Assembly (NCBI RefSeq): GCF_019320115.1
Contig: NC_089591.1
Location: 61,223,550 to 61,287,549 of the forward strand
Source: Miscanthus floridulus
Taxonomy: Eukaryota; Streptophyta; Magnoliopsida; Poales; Poaceae
Length of the DNA stretch: 64,000 bases
Direction of reading: 5' to 3'
Shown here: piece by piece, positions 54,074 through 64,000 of the stretch
How the letters are laid out: each line of letters opens with the position of its first letter
Numbering within the stretch: the stretch's first letter is position 1
Made by a program: the position numbers and the translations under genes
The notes under the pieces: generated by a model
Database searches by the model: none
What the model saw: the letters and a program-made list of their open reading frames with translations, nothing else
Told to the model about the DNA's origin: nothing

Positions 54074-54994
54074 CTAGGAAAAGTGCTCGGATTTTCTCAA
54101 TAGTCGATATAGAGGCAAACCTTTTTCGCCGAGGCGCGAGATAAAGCAGCTTAGGGCCGCAAGGTATCCCATGACCCTCTGCACTCCCTTGAGGTCTCTG
54201 ATTGGTCCCATGCCAGTTATGGCTGAGACCTTCTCTAGGTTGGCCTCAATGCCGCGTTCCGAGACTATGAATCCCAAGAGCATGCCTCGGGGGACCCCGA
54301 ACACACACTTCTCGGGGTTGAGCTTGATGCCCTTCTCTCTAAGGCATTTGAAGATTATCCTCAAGTCATCGATGAGACCTTCGGCCTTTCTGGTCTTGAC
54401 CACGATGTCGTCTACGTAGGCCTCGATGGTCTGCCCAATGTTGTCGCTAAAGACCTGGGTCATGCACCGTTGGTACGTGGCACCTGCGTTTCTGAGGCCA
54501 AAGGGCATCGTCACGTAGCAGTACATGCCAAATGGTGTGATGAAAGAAGTCATGAGCTGGTCGGACTCTTTCATCTTGATCTGATGGTAACCAGAGTACG
54601 CATCAAGGAAAGATAGGGTCTCGCACCCTACAGTGGAATCAACAATTTGATCGATTCGAGGTAATGGGAAGGGGACCTTTGGACAGGCTTTGTTCAAACC
54701 GGTGTAGTCTACACACATCCTCCATTTCCCATTTTTCTTCTTGACTAACACGGGGTTAGCCAACCACTCTAGGTGGGACACTTCCTTGATGAACCCGGCC
54801 GCTAAGAGTTTCTGCACCTCCTCTCCGATGGCCCTGCGCTTTTCCTCGTCGAAGCGGCGCAGGCGTTGCCTCGCCGGTCTAGATCCGGCTCGGATGTCCA
54901 GGGCGTGCTCGGTGACCTCCATTGGTATGCCCGGCATGTCCGAGGGACTCCATGCAAATATGTCAGCGTTCGCACGAAGAAAGTCAACGAGCAC
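54074..54994 (-). pseudogene. Tat reverse transcriptase
   Basis: 306 residues stay open. Blocks in order: KKNGKWRMCVDYTGLNKACP, LSFLDAYSGYHQI, MPFGLRNAGATYQRCM and the catalytic AYVDDIVVKT at about residues 182-191, then LRIIFKCLREKGIKLNPEKC and RVMGYLAALSCFISRL. YVDDIVVK is typical for the Tat lineage. It is in frame with protease and gag upstream. Confidence 0.93.
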
Positions 54995-55138
54995 GGCTTC
55001 CTATTTGATGTCGAGGGTGGCGCTGATCCTCAGCGCTCAGTTGTCGAGGCAGGCGGGGTCGACCAGGATGAGTTTGATGGTTTCAGTGGGCTCAAACGCC
55101 CCCGCACGACACTTGGAGTCAGGCACCTCGCCACTGAG

Positions 55139-55570
55139 TTAGTCGAGGTGGACGATGAGGGTCTCGGCCTCCGCAAGAGCCTCGGCATACTCGATGCATT
55201 CGACGTCGCAGTCGTATGCATGTTCGTACGTGGACTCAACCGTAATGACACCGCTAGGGCCTAGCATCTTGAGCTTGAGGTAGGTATAGTTGGGCACTGC
55301 CATGAACTTGGCGTAGCATGGCCACCCTAGGATGGCGTGGTAGGCTCCCCCGAACCCAACTACCTCGAAGGTGAGGACTTCCTTGCGGTAGTTGGACGGG
55401 GTGCCGAAGCAGACAGGGAGGTCGATGCGCCCGATGGGTCGCGTGCACTTCCCTAGCATGATGCCATGGAAGGGGGCGACGTCTCCTTGGAGCCTCGACC
55501 GGTCGATCTCCAAGAGCTCTAGGGTATTGATGTAGAGGATGTTGAGGCCGCTGCCTCCGTCCATCAACAC
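55139..55570 (-). pseudogene. Tat aspartic protease
   Basis: MDGGSGLNILY near the N-terminus carries the D-G-G-S form of the active site usual in this lineage, and FGGAYHAILGWPCYAKF follows at about residues 90-106. A stop separates it from the reverse transcriptase in the same frame. Confidence 0.85.
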
Positions 55571-55996
55571 CTTGGAGAGTCGGGTGTTGCTGATGATTGG
55601 GTCGACAACCAGTGGGTACTGCCCGGGATTTGGAACATGGTCAGGGTGGTCATCTTGATCAAAGGTGATCGCCTCTCGAGACTAGTCGAGGTACTAGGGG
55701 GTGGCCACCTTGACCAAGAAGACCTCTCGGCGTTCCCTCTTGCGCTGCCGCGCCGTAAGGCATGCCGAGGGCCCACCGAAGATCATGAAGGCGTTGCGTA
55801 CCTCGGGGAACCTGTCGTCCTTGTCTTCGTCCTGGCCGCCAACGCCCTTCTACTTGGTGTCGTCGTTGGGGAGCCCGAGCCTGGCGTAGTAGCTTCGCAG
55901 CATGGTGCAATCCTCGAGAGCGTGCTTGACCAGGTTCTGGTGGTAAGGGTAGGGTTTCTTGAGAATGCCATCGAAGGGCCTAAGGCCTTTGAAGCC

Positions 55997-58156
55997 TTAG
56001 GGATTCTTGCGCTCTGTGGCCATGACCAGATCAGCCTCTAGGACCTCCTGCTTCCCCAGGCATCCCTTTTTCTTTCTCTTGGGGTGGTGGGAGGCTAAGG
56101 CCTCGTCCTTCCGCTTACCCTTGGTGTCGGTATCGGGGAAGATGGCTCCGACGACCTCCTCACCTGAGGCGAAGCTGGTGGCGATGTCGAGGAGCGCGGC
56201 AGCAGAGCACGGCACATTCCGACCTAACTCTCGGACCAAGTCCCAACAAGTGGTGCCGGAGAGGAAAGCCTGGACGATCTCCGAGTCGCCGACGTTGGGC
56301 AACTCGGTGCACTGTTTGGAGAAGCACCGGATAAAGTCTCAGAGAGACTTGTCCGGCTTCTGGCGATAGCTCTTAAGATCCCAGGAGTTCCTAGGGTGCA
56401 CGTATGTGCCCTAGAAGTTCCCGACGAAGATCCTAACCAAGTCGCGCTAGTCGTGGATTTGTGAGGGAGGAAGGTGCTCGAGCCAGGCTCGCGCCGAGTC
56501 CGACAGGAGCAAGGGGAGATTGCAGATGATGAGCAGGTCATCGTTCGCGCCACCTAGCTGGCAGGCCAGGCGGTAATCGGCAAGCCAAAGTTTAGGATTG
56601 GTCTCACTGCTGTACTTCATGAGATTGGCTGGTTGCCGAAACCGGGCGGGGAAAAGAGAAGCGCGGATGGCCCTGCTGAAGACCCAAGGGCCTAGCGGTT
56701 CAGGGGAAGGACTGCAGTCCTCCCCGCTGTCATAGCGACCACCTCGGTGTGGGTGGTAGCCCCGAGCGGGCCCCTCGTTGTCGTGGCGTCGTCGCCTGCT
56801 GACCACCTCATGGTCTCCCTGCACCTCGCATCGATTGCCGAGGCGGTCCAGAAGCACGGGGACCGTGTGGGCTATTGGCGCTCGATCGGGCTCAGGACGA
56901 GCTGGGGCTTCCCTATCCTACCAAGGCGGTGCCATGGGTAGGTTCAGGGCGCCCCCGTGTTGCCGGGAGGCGGAACTCTCGGCCTGCTGAACCGCGGTGG
57001 TCTCTAGGAGATCTCGGAGCTCGCCGTGGACTCACCGCCCCTCCGTGGTAGAAGGCTCGGGCATTGCGTGGACTAGCATTGCCGCAGCCGCGATGTTCTG
57101 GCTAGTGCGATTGAAGACTGGGGGTTGCTCACTCCCTTCGTCGTCATGGATGTGGTGATGCACATCGCGGGCCCTCCATCGGGCTCCTCCGCCTTCACCG
57201 CAGCCTCGCTGGTCTTGTTCAAGAGAGTCTCGAAGCTGCTACAGAAGGAGTTGGTCTTGTTCGACCTTGGCCTGGAGCTCATGGAGCTGCTCTAGGTCTG
57301 GGCGCTGAGGTTGTGCAAGAGCGATGTTCTCATTTCATGCGGCCGGTAGGACATTGCGTGGGGGCATGGCGGCGCCTACCCCTAGATGAAGCGGGGAACG
57401 GCTACCTGCCCCCTCATCCTCTTCGCCGGCCCTCAGCATCCCGAGCCCGATGTGAAAACACTCGCGAGTGGGGTCGTAAGTGCTTTCGTCGTCGGAGTCG
57501 GAGTAGCCAAGGCAGTAGTCGCTTGCGGCCAAGAACTGGCGCAAAGCCCTAGGGTCGTGGAGTCTGGAGAAATCCACTCTGGGCCATGCCTCGTCCTCAT
57601 CCGAGGAGTCAACGTGGGTGCTCAGGTCGAGAGCGAAGCGCTAGCGACGTTTCGAGGGATCCTCGTGAGCGGCAGTGTAAGCGTAGGCGTAAGAGGCAGC
57701 AGCATTTCTCAACCCAAAGGGGTACGGGGATGGTGCCGTCGCCAGATTCTGCTCCGCTGGGGTCGGTTCTTCAGGGAGTGGTGGAGCGGAGCTTGATGAC
57801 TAGGCATCGCCGTGCGCCACCAGTGATTTTCCTTTGTCCAAGCTCAGGCTAGACAGGTCCCTAGCCAGGGACCCTATGCTAACAGCTGGTCGTAGGATAT
57901 CGATGGGGAGTGGCGTGCCGCCCCAGGTTCGCGTAGCGTCGGGGTGGCCTTGCTCGCGTCGTGCCTGGCGAGCGCGGCGAGAGCGGCCGCTCGGGCGCCG
58001 CCTACGCATGGGCTGCCGGTGCGTAACTTCATCATCGGACGGTGGGGCTCGAGGAGTGAGGAGTACCATGTCGTACTCATGCCCTAGAGACATGAACTCT
58101 TGGCTCCCGAACCAAACTATGCTGCCGAGACGCAATGGTCGTACGGGGTCTGCCAT
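55997..58156 (-). pseudogene. Tat gag
   Basis: One frame with several stops. It starts MADPVRPLRLGS at 58,156. An N-terminal region reads FLAASDYCLGYSDSDDESTYDP (57,577-57,335). The Retrotrans_gag domain includes YSSETNPKLWLADYRLACQLGG and ARAWLEHLPPSQI (56,857-56,447), then FIRCFSKQCTELPNVGDSEIVQAFLSG (to 55,997) and a lysine-rich KGKRKDEA..PKRKKKG tail. It would form the virus-like particle. At least four stops break it. Confidence 0.88.
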
Positions 58157-58196
58157 CTGGAACCTACTGGGATGATGAAACTGACACGCAGAGGCC

Positions 58197-58214
58197 CCTA
58201 CCTGGCGCGCTAAC
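58197..58214 (-). other. Tat primer-binding region
   Basis: On the - strand, directly after the 5' LTR end, the sequence reads GTTAGCGCGCCAGGTAGG. This is the place of the tRNA primer site in this gypsy group. The tRNA cannot be named from here. Confidence 0.6.
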
Positions 58215-59583
58215 TATCGGTGTTTTGAACTGGGGGGATCTTCGACCGACTAGTGAATTTGTTCTGCGTGCTCCCGATTCCAGATGGTGATGCAAAGAGA
58301 CAAAAGATTTATACTGGTTCAAGCAATCGGTGCCCTACGTCCAGTCTGAGAGATCGAACTTGTATTCCTTGCACCGAAGTGCTCGTAGTAGGGGGTTACA
58401 AGCTAAGGGAGAGAAGGAACTAGTCCCAGGTCTCGGCAGGGTGTCATGTGGGCCGTCGGAGACGTTGCTCTCAAGCGGCTAGAATGTATGCGTGTGTGTG
58501 TTCCCAGGTCCTCTTCGTCGTTTTTTTCCTCTCTCTCTAAGTGGCCTAAGTCTTCTCCTTTTATAGTTGAAGGGAGGACAAGGACAGTACATATATTACT
58601 ATGCAGCATCGTGCCAATAGGGGTGGCACGTCCGAGCCCTGTGGCCTGTTCCTATGGTGGCGTGGTCGTAGGAGTGGTCCGTCCTTGGAGTACTGGGGCG
58701 GCATGGTTGTCCCATCAGATCCTGTGCGTCGTGGGAGCCCCGGGAATGCCTCGGAGTGGACGCGGCGGCAAACGTGCAAGCCACTATGGACGGACTATGC
58801 GTGAGGCCGAGACTTGGTCGGTGCCGAGGCTTGCACTGCGGTGGGGGGGTCTCGGTAGGCACGAACCCCAAGATCGCCGAGGCCCTGGTGTACAGTGTTG
58901 AGGCTTTGAGCAGGCCGCTGATCGTGGGTACAGCGTTAGGACACAGTGGCCGGTAATCCCCATCGTACCCTGTCCTAGCCGGTATGGCGCTGATCGTGGA
59001 CACAGTGTTAGGACACAGTGGTTGGTAATCCCCGCCGTGCCCTGTCCCAACCGGTATGGCGCTGATGCGACCTCGGGTTGTGTCGGCCATTCTGTGGCAT
59101 TGAGCCACCATCCGACTGAGATTGCGGGAGTGGTTGAAGTATTAATGAGACGTGACGCGCTGTCGGGAGGGTCGACTGAGGCGGGGGGCGACGGGCTGCA
59201 GATGAGCCAGCCTCGAGCGACATGGAGAATGAGGCCTCGCGCGAGACGGAAATCAGGCTCCTTGCCGAGGCCTCGCGCGAGAGGCCTCGCACGATACGGA
59301 GAATGCACCTCCTGCCGAGGCCTTCTGTGGAGAGCCTCGGGTGAGGCGGAGACGGCGTTCCCTACCGAGGCCTTCCCTGGAGAGCCTCGGGCGAAGTGGA
59401 GTTTGCGTCAGGATGCCGAGACCTCCTGCTCGAGGCTCGAGGCGAGGAGGAGGTGGACCCAGTGGGCTCGGTCGTGGCGGGTGAGGGGCCCATGACTTAC
59501 CTTCTAGTTTTTATTTTTTTAGATGGGACTTTAGCACCCCTTTTGATGTTTGCTTGGGGTACCCCATTCTAAGGTACCCGATA
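58215..59583 (-). repeat. Tat element 5' LTR, 1,369 bp
   Basis: Same length as the 3' LTR. Both terminal dinucleotides have drifted (TATCGG for TGTCGG at 58,215; CCCGATA for CCCGACA at 59,583), both explained by transitions. Confidence 0.95.
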
Positions 59584-59588
59584 GCAGT

Positions 59589-60472
59589 GAGCTCGACGCT
59601 AGTCACTCTAGCACCGAGCTCGGCATAGTAGATCTTGGCGCCGAGCTCGGCGCTAGAGTGACTGGCGCCGAGCCTTTAATACCTATGGCCCGTGCCTCTC
59701 TTACTTTCTTCCTCTCCCTCTCTCGCCCTAGCATAGCCGAGCTCCACACCACCGCCATCGCCTGCGCCCTTCCTCCACCGGCCGTCCTCGCCCGCGCAGC
59801 GCCCGCTCGTGCTCCCTGAGCCCCGCGGCCGCCCAAGGCCACCCCGCATCGTGCCCCAGCAGATGGCCCACACCCCGCCTTGCCGTGGCCCCCTTGCCGC
59901 CCTCCACCATCGCCCTCGGTCGTGGCCGCAGTGCCTCCCACGCCCATCAAGCCAGACTCGCCATGTGGAGCCCTGGGCATCCCGCGCCCGCCGCGCGCCA
60001 CTGCTGTCGTCGGTCACGCCATCGCTGACCTCGCCACCTGCAGCGGCCAGCCGTGCCACCATCGGCCTGACCCACACCCTTCGTCCGCTGCGACTCCATC
60101 GACGTCCTTGGATCAGTTGTTGGAAAGGTAAAAATTATGAATATGCAATGTACCTACTTAGTTGGCATTTATTATTTACTAGTTAATGTGATGACTCAGG
60201 TAGTTGATTTAGTTAGTGATCTAGTGAGATATATATGTCGATAGATAGAAACATAGATACATAGGTACATAGATATAGTTAGATAGCTACTTAGATATGT
60301 AGTTACATATTTAGTTAACTACATATGATCTAGCTATTTAATTAGTACACTGTATATATATACGTAGTTATTATCTTATTTACTTAGTTTGTAGTTAGAA
60401 AGTACTTGTTAGGTAATATCTATCGTCTAATTTGGACTAAATAACATGTGTTTCATTACGTGTTTGAACTAG
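59589..60472 (+). other. MULE-2 leader and first intron
   Basis: Repeated GAGCTCGGCGCC words (59,590-59,670) belong to the MULE terminal region. A CT-rich stretch (59,694-59,735) looks like a transcript start zone, and GC-rich leader sequence ends at a possible donor AAG/GTAAAA (60,128). AT-rich sequence with TAGATAGATACATAGATAC-like repeats (60,238-60,300) runs to an acceptor CTAG just before the ATG at 60,473. Confidence 0.55.
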
Positions 60473-62600
60473 ATGGACAACCTAGTTACCATATATCATG
60501 GAGGCACTATTGAAAGCGATCGCTATAGATATGTTGAGTTTGTTGACATGCAAAGCATGTCTGTGCTATTCAATGATAGGCCTTCATTTAGTAAGATGGT
60601 TGTAAGGGCTCGGGAGGAGCTGCATTGCCTTGGAGATGATGGCATTGCAGTTGATGGTGTACTGCACCTAGGTTCTCCTCTCAACATATTCAGGCGAATG
60701 ATCTCAATTGGTTGTGCGGATCAGTGGGAGAACTATGTGAGATCAGCTATGAAGAGCCAGCTGCAATGTTTGGACGTAGTTATGCGTCGGGTGTTAGTCG
60801 ATCCCATCCCTCATGGGTTTACCCTAGCAATGGATCATTAGGCACACATCGACCCTCCTGTTCTGGAACCTTATCTGCATGTGCAGACTGCACCTACGGT
60901 TCTCGATGCTCAATCTACGCCTAATGTGGTAGTTGGAGATGGTTGTTAGACTCATGTTTCTATGGCAGATCCTCCTTATGAGATTCCTTTGACACATAAT
61001 CATCCGAGTAAGTGTTTTGACCACATGGTTTTGGGAGCTTACCCCATTCCTTACATCTATTTCTTTCATTCTTTCCGCATTTCTCTACTGATGTTGTAGG
61101 AGACATTCCTGAGAATGTGGATGTGCCCCCTATTGTTGCGCAAGTGCACTTTGGAGATGGATTCCATAGCTCCAATAGTGTTGAAATTATGTATGATTCG
61201 GAGCCATATGAGATGGCTAGGGCTCTTGATTCTGATGATGATCGCCCTGCTGGAGAGCTGACGGAGAGTGATGTTGAGATGATGAGGCATATCTTTCCCA
61301 GCCGCCGTGATCCTAGAGTTCACGAGTTTAGCGATCTTGCTCATTCTGATCATGCGTTTGTAGAAGGATGTGATGATGAGCTCCTAGAAGCTCCTGAGGC
61401 TGGTCCTAACATGGTAATTGAGAATGGGAGGGTGTTCAATGACCTCCCTACTTTGAAGAGGTGGTTGCAGGCTTTTGTAGTGATACAAAAGAGGACTTAT
61501 AGGGTATTACATTCATATGCAGAGCATCGTTACACAGTTGTGTGTGACAAGGAACGCTGCCCATGGAGGGTTTGTGTAAGGAAGCAATAGGTAACTGGAA
61601 AATGGAAGATCACAAAAGTTGTCGGGCCACACAATTGTGCTGACCATGAGCTGACACTGAGGCATTGGCAGTTCACAACTACCCTTATTGTTAAGCGGTT
61701 GATGGGAATTTTGCAGGGAGAACCCAACATGAAGGTGAGGATAATTATCAGGACCGTAGAGGCGTTGTATAGAGGATATGTAATAACTTATGGTAAAGCA
61801 TGGAGGGCTAAGCAGCGAGCATGGAAGATGATATATGGGGACTGGGAGGATGGGTATGAGCAGCTGCCAATTCTTTTCAATGCAATCAAAGTGGTGAATC
61901 CAGGCATGCATTATGAGTACATTCCAAAACCTAATGCATGGAAGGATGGGAGGCAGATATTCTTCCATGCCTTCTGGTGCTTGTTGCGTGGTTCAATGAT
62001 AGACACGCTCATGCATTGCAGTTGCGGAGTGATGGAGAGATATGGGCTCCAAAACCAAAGGCACACCTAGAGAAGGCAAGAGAAAGGGCTGGCGCACATG
62101 AGGTTACATGCTTTGACCATGCCATAGGGACTTATCAGGTCGAGCATAGGGGCAGTACAACGTCCGATGGCAAGGTCCAAGAGTCGAGGATACATGTGGT
62201 TGTCCTCCAAGATTTCAAGTGCACTTGTGGTAAAACAAGGCAGTACTACTTTCTATGTTCTCATTTGGTGGTAGCAGCTAGGCATCACAACTATAATATC
62301 GAGAGGAGGATACCTCATGAGTTCAGTGTCGACACGCTTATGCACGCATGGAGCCCCCGCTTCGTGCCTTTCTGGGACCCTAGAGAGTGGCCTCCATATG
62401 ATGGGCCAAAGTACATTGCGGACCTAGCTTACCATTGGAACAAGCGTGGATCAAGGCAGAGGACGAGGCATAGGATGGTTATGGATCAGATACCTGGAAG
62501 AACGAGGCATAGGAGAGGAACTCCATTTGTTACTGACCCCGAGCAGTATGAGTGCGGCAAGTGCGGTAGACTTGGCCACAATTCACGAAGTTGCCATTAG
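60473..62600 (+). pseudogene. MULE-2 transposase with the DDE catalytic core deleted
   Basis: Exon 1 (60,473-61,007) starts MDNLVTIYHGG, a usual MULE N-terminus; stops lie at 60,839 and 60,947. A GTAAGT donor (61,008) and TTGTAG acceptor (61,099) join in phase to exon 2. Exon 2 carries the MuDR DNA-binding domain: YRVLHSYAEHRYTVVC and CPWRVCVRK, with a stop at 61,588, then LIVKRLMGILQGEPNM and FHAFWC. At about 61,985 the sequence jumps, with a frame change, to WFNDRHAHALQL, the region after the catalytic core. The SWIM finger (FKCTCGKTRQYYFLCSHLVVAA) and a CCHC knuckle (YECGKCGRLGHNSRSC) follow. The D-D-E domain is absent, so the protein could at most bind DNA. Confidence 0.88.
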
Positions 62601-62754
62601 CAGATTAGTGAGGTGGGACTATTGGTTGATTTTATTATTTTATATTTGTTGTATTCATTTAATTAATTATGCATGTCTCAATTTATGCTTGTACATTTCT
62701 AAGTTCATGTTTCATTGTATATTGAAATTCTAATTCATTCACTTTTTTTTCTAG
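62601..62754 (+). other. intergenic or intron sequence, MULE-2
   Basis: AT-rich sequence between the transposase stop and a TTTTTTTTCTAG acceptor at 62,754. The short distance suggests the downstream gene may be read from the same transcript. Confidence 0.4.
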
Positions 62755-64000
62755 GATGGAGCAATTCCACCTGCTCGACCCGACGTACGAGGCGACCCAC
62801 CGAGGACGTCTCATAGCGCTGGGGTAGGTAATAATCTTTAAGTTTTGTTCAAAATTTGGTGAGCGTACATGTGTTCATGAAATAACAGGAGACTATGTTT
62901 TATTCGATGCAGGACCTTCTGCTCCTTCGTCCTACAACCCACAATGGGTTCTTGGACATGCGGTACAACGATAGGTACACTCCTTTCCTGTAAAGAGCTG
63001 GCCTGGATGTCATCTCTTTTTAGGTCCGTCGTGGGTTGCCCAAGTTCAACTCAATGGCCATAACTACGTTGGTTGACAGGTATTAAATTGAATCATTGCC
63101 TCCATTCATGGCCATTTGTTCATGCGATTGACTTTTTGACAAGTAATCTTTCTTTGTCTTTAATATAGGTGGTGGCCAGAGACTCACAGCTTCCACCTAC
63201 CTTTTAGGGAGATGACAGTCACGCTCTAGGACTGTTAGAAGATGCTAGGCCTAAGGATTCATGACAACCCAGTCACTGGGCAGTGCAGGTCAGAGGGTTG
63301 GAGAGCACGAGTGGAGGCCTTCCTTGGGCGTGAGCTTGGCGAGCAAGGGGCTCGCACTTCTAGAGTTCCCATCTCCTAGCTACCAGAAGAGTTCGCACAG
63401 TGCCCTGAGGAGGCAGATGAGGAGACAGTTGGGTACTACTATAGGGCATGGATCCTATACCTGTTTGCCTGCGTTCTCTTCCCCGACACCACGGGTGACA
63501 GTGCATCCTGGATGTGGATCCACTGCCTCAGTGACTGGGACCAGGCGGGTCACTATAGCTGGGGCTCTGTAGTCTTGTGTTTTTTATACCGGCAGCTGTG
63601 CAAGGGGTGTCGTCGATCTTTGTCCAACCCATCACTTGGTGGATGCGTGTACCTGTTATAGCTGTGGATGTGGGCTTGTCTTCTAGTTGGTCATCTAGAG
63701 GTTCTAGCTCGTCGTGAGTGGTTCCAAGGTCAGCCTCCAAGTCGATAGCCAATGTGGACGTACCTTTGGGACCAGGTCAGGGTTCCATACGTGAGGTTAG
63801 ACCAGGCGTACATTGAGTTCACGAATGAGCTAGACACGCTGACGGTGTCTAGTGTAAGTAAATTTTATTTTCTATGCTGCTTTGAAAATTATTAGTATAC
63901 CATCTAACATCCTTTTTGGACATGTTGCAGGTGGAGTGGGAGCCGTACCGTGGAGAGGGCGCACTTCCTTTTCAGTTGAGCAACATTTGTGGGTTCGATG
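62755..64000 (+). pseudogene. plant mobile domain (PMD/MAIL-type) gene of MULE-2, cut by the window end
   Basis: Exons by GT..AG sites: 62,755-62,823 (ATG at 62,756), 62,913-63,079, 63,169-63,852 and 63,931 onward. MEQFHLLDPTYEATHRGRL is a typical start. LVDRWWPETHSFHLPFREM spans an intron in phase. Then come YYRAWILYLFACVLFPDTTGD and LSDWDQAGHYSWGSVVL, the core of the plant mobile domain, and VEWEPYRGEGALPF. Stops occur in exon 2 (two) and exon 3 (several, such as the TAG in a PIS-stop-LPEE context). PMD proteins are known both as transposon passengers and as host silencing factors (MAIN, MAIL1). Position behind a MULE transposase points to a transposon origin. Confidence 0.82.

Larger units (their letters stand above)
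43962..59583 (-). mobile_element. Tat-lineage Ty3/gypsy element, full length (15.6 kb), - strand
   Basis: Two LTRs of 1,369 bp each are flanked by perfect GCAGT duplications (43,957-43,961 and 59,584-59,588). On the - strand: 5' LTR (59,583-58,215), primer site, gag, protease, reverse transcriptase, an extra RNase H of the archaeal-like type, integrase, a long spacer holding an antisense gene, polypurine tract and 3' LTR. The second RNase H and the antisense gene are marks of the Tat/Ogre lineage. Gag to reverse transcriptase stay in one frame from 58,156 to 54,074 with stops only; later domains are shifted. LTRs differ by about 5-6% over the first 440 bp by hand count, suggesting an age of around 2 million years. 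Confidence 0.95.
43775..64000 (+). mobile_element. MULE-2, large Mutator-like element, right end outside the window
   Basis: It begins near 43,775 with GATTTTTTTACATTTTGGTCC, followed by a segment rich in GGCGCCAAGCTC/GCTCAGCGTC words (43,867-43,935) of the sort seen in terminal repeats of grass MULEs. After the Tat gypsy insertion the same word type continues (59,589-59,680), then a leader, a MULE transposase pseudogene and a plant-mobile-domain pseudogene. The exact left terminus and duplication are not certain, and the right end is not in the window. Confidence 0.7.

Noticed and set aside
1..64000. Bacterial-type system (operon, defence island, toxin-antitoxin)
   Set aside because: LTRs, spliced genes, poly-A tail and plant transposon families show this is plant nuclear DNA. 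No bacterial gene organisation is present.

Overview
This window looks like heterochromatic, repeat-filled nuclear DNA from a grass, most likely an Andropogoneae genome (sorghum, sugarcane or Miscanthus type). The evidence is the set of element families: Sireviruses with GACCGGACGC-type LTR motifs, a Tekay-type chromovirus with a 3.6-kb LTR, a Tat-lineage gypsy element with an antisense gene, CACTA elements with CTTTAGTCCCGGTTGG-type subterminal repeats, a Tourist-like MITE, a grass LINE, and MULEs carrying GRF-zinc-finger or plant-mobile-domain genes. I find no intact host gene. Almost everything is transposable element, stacked several layers deep. Target-site duplications (TSDs) let most layers be peeled apart.

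Left block (1-18,160). A Tourist-like MITE (378-720) is followed by the 3' end of a Sirevirus LTR ('A'). A short non-autonomous CACTA element ('CACTA-1', 1,630-17,843, TSD CTA) landed 13 bp from the end of that LTR. Inside CACTA-1 sits Sirevirus 'B' (2,188-17,318, + strand). A Tekay-type gypsy element (2,775-10,555, - strand) interrupts B's 5' LTR and has lost its own 5' end. A + strand piece of Sirevirus pol (10,556-11,457) then abuts, head to head, a - strand Sirevirus 'C' (11,458-15,532).

Middle block (18,486-40,415). A 5'-truncated LINE was cut twice. A 6.7-kb Ty1/copia element lies at 18,626-25,324 (TSD CTGAC). A 14.1-kb CACTA element ('CACTA-2') lies at 25,986-40,116 (TSD AAC). CACTA-2 has a 347-bp tandem satellite, a GRF zinc-finger gene, a TNP2 transposase pseudogene, an internal copy of the subterminal-repeat/TATA module, a captured fragment of a host GRAS (SCARECROW-like) gene, and an eight-exon second gene ending in a Ulp1/C48-type protease domain.

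Right block (40,416-64,000). A low-copy stretch with a MITE remnant and possible exon fragments precedes a small MULE ('MULE-1', 41,882-43,757) with long terminal inverted repeats and a GRF-type gene. A larger MULE ('MULE-2') starts near 43,775 and runs off the end. It is interrupted by a 15.6-kb Tat-lineage gypsy element (43,962-59,583, TSD GCAGT, - strand) that carries a multi-exon antisense gene. The MULE-2 transposase gene (60,473-62,600) has lost its catalytic core by deletion, and is followed by a decayed plant-mobile-domain gene (62,755 to the end).

Most reading frames remain recognisable over kilobases but are broken mainly by TAG and TGA stops. That pattern fits deamination of methylated cytosines in silenced DNA. 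Boundaries with named TSDs are read directly from the sequence. Family names rest on recognised protein motifs, and ages or histories are inference.
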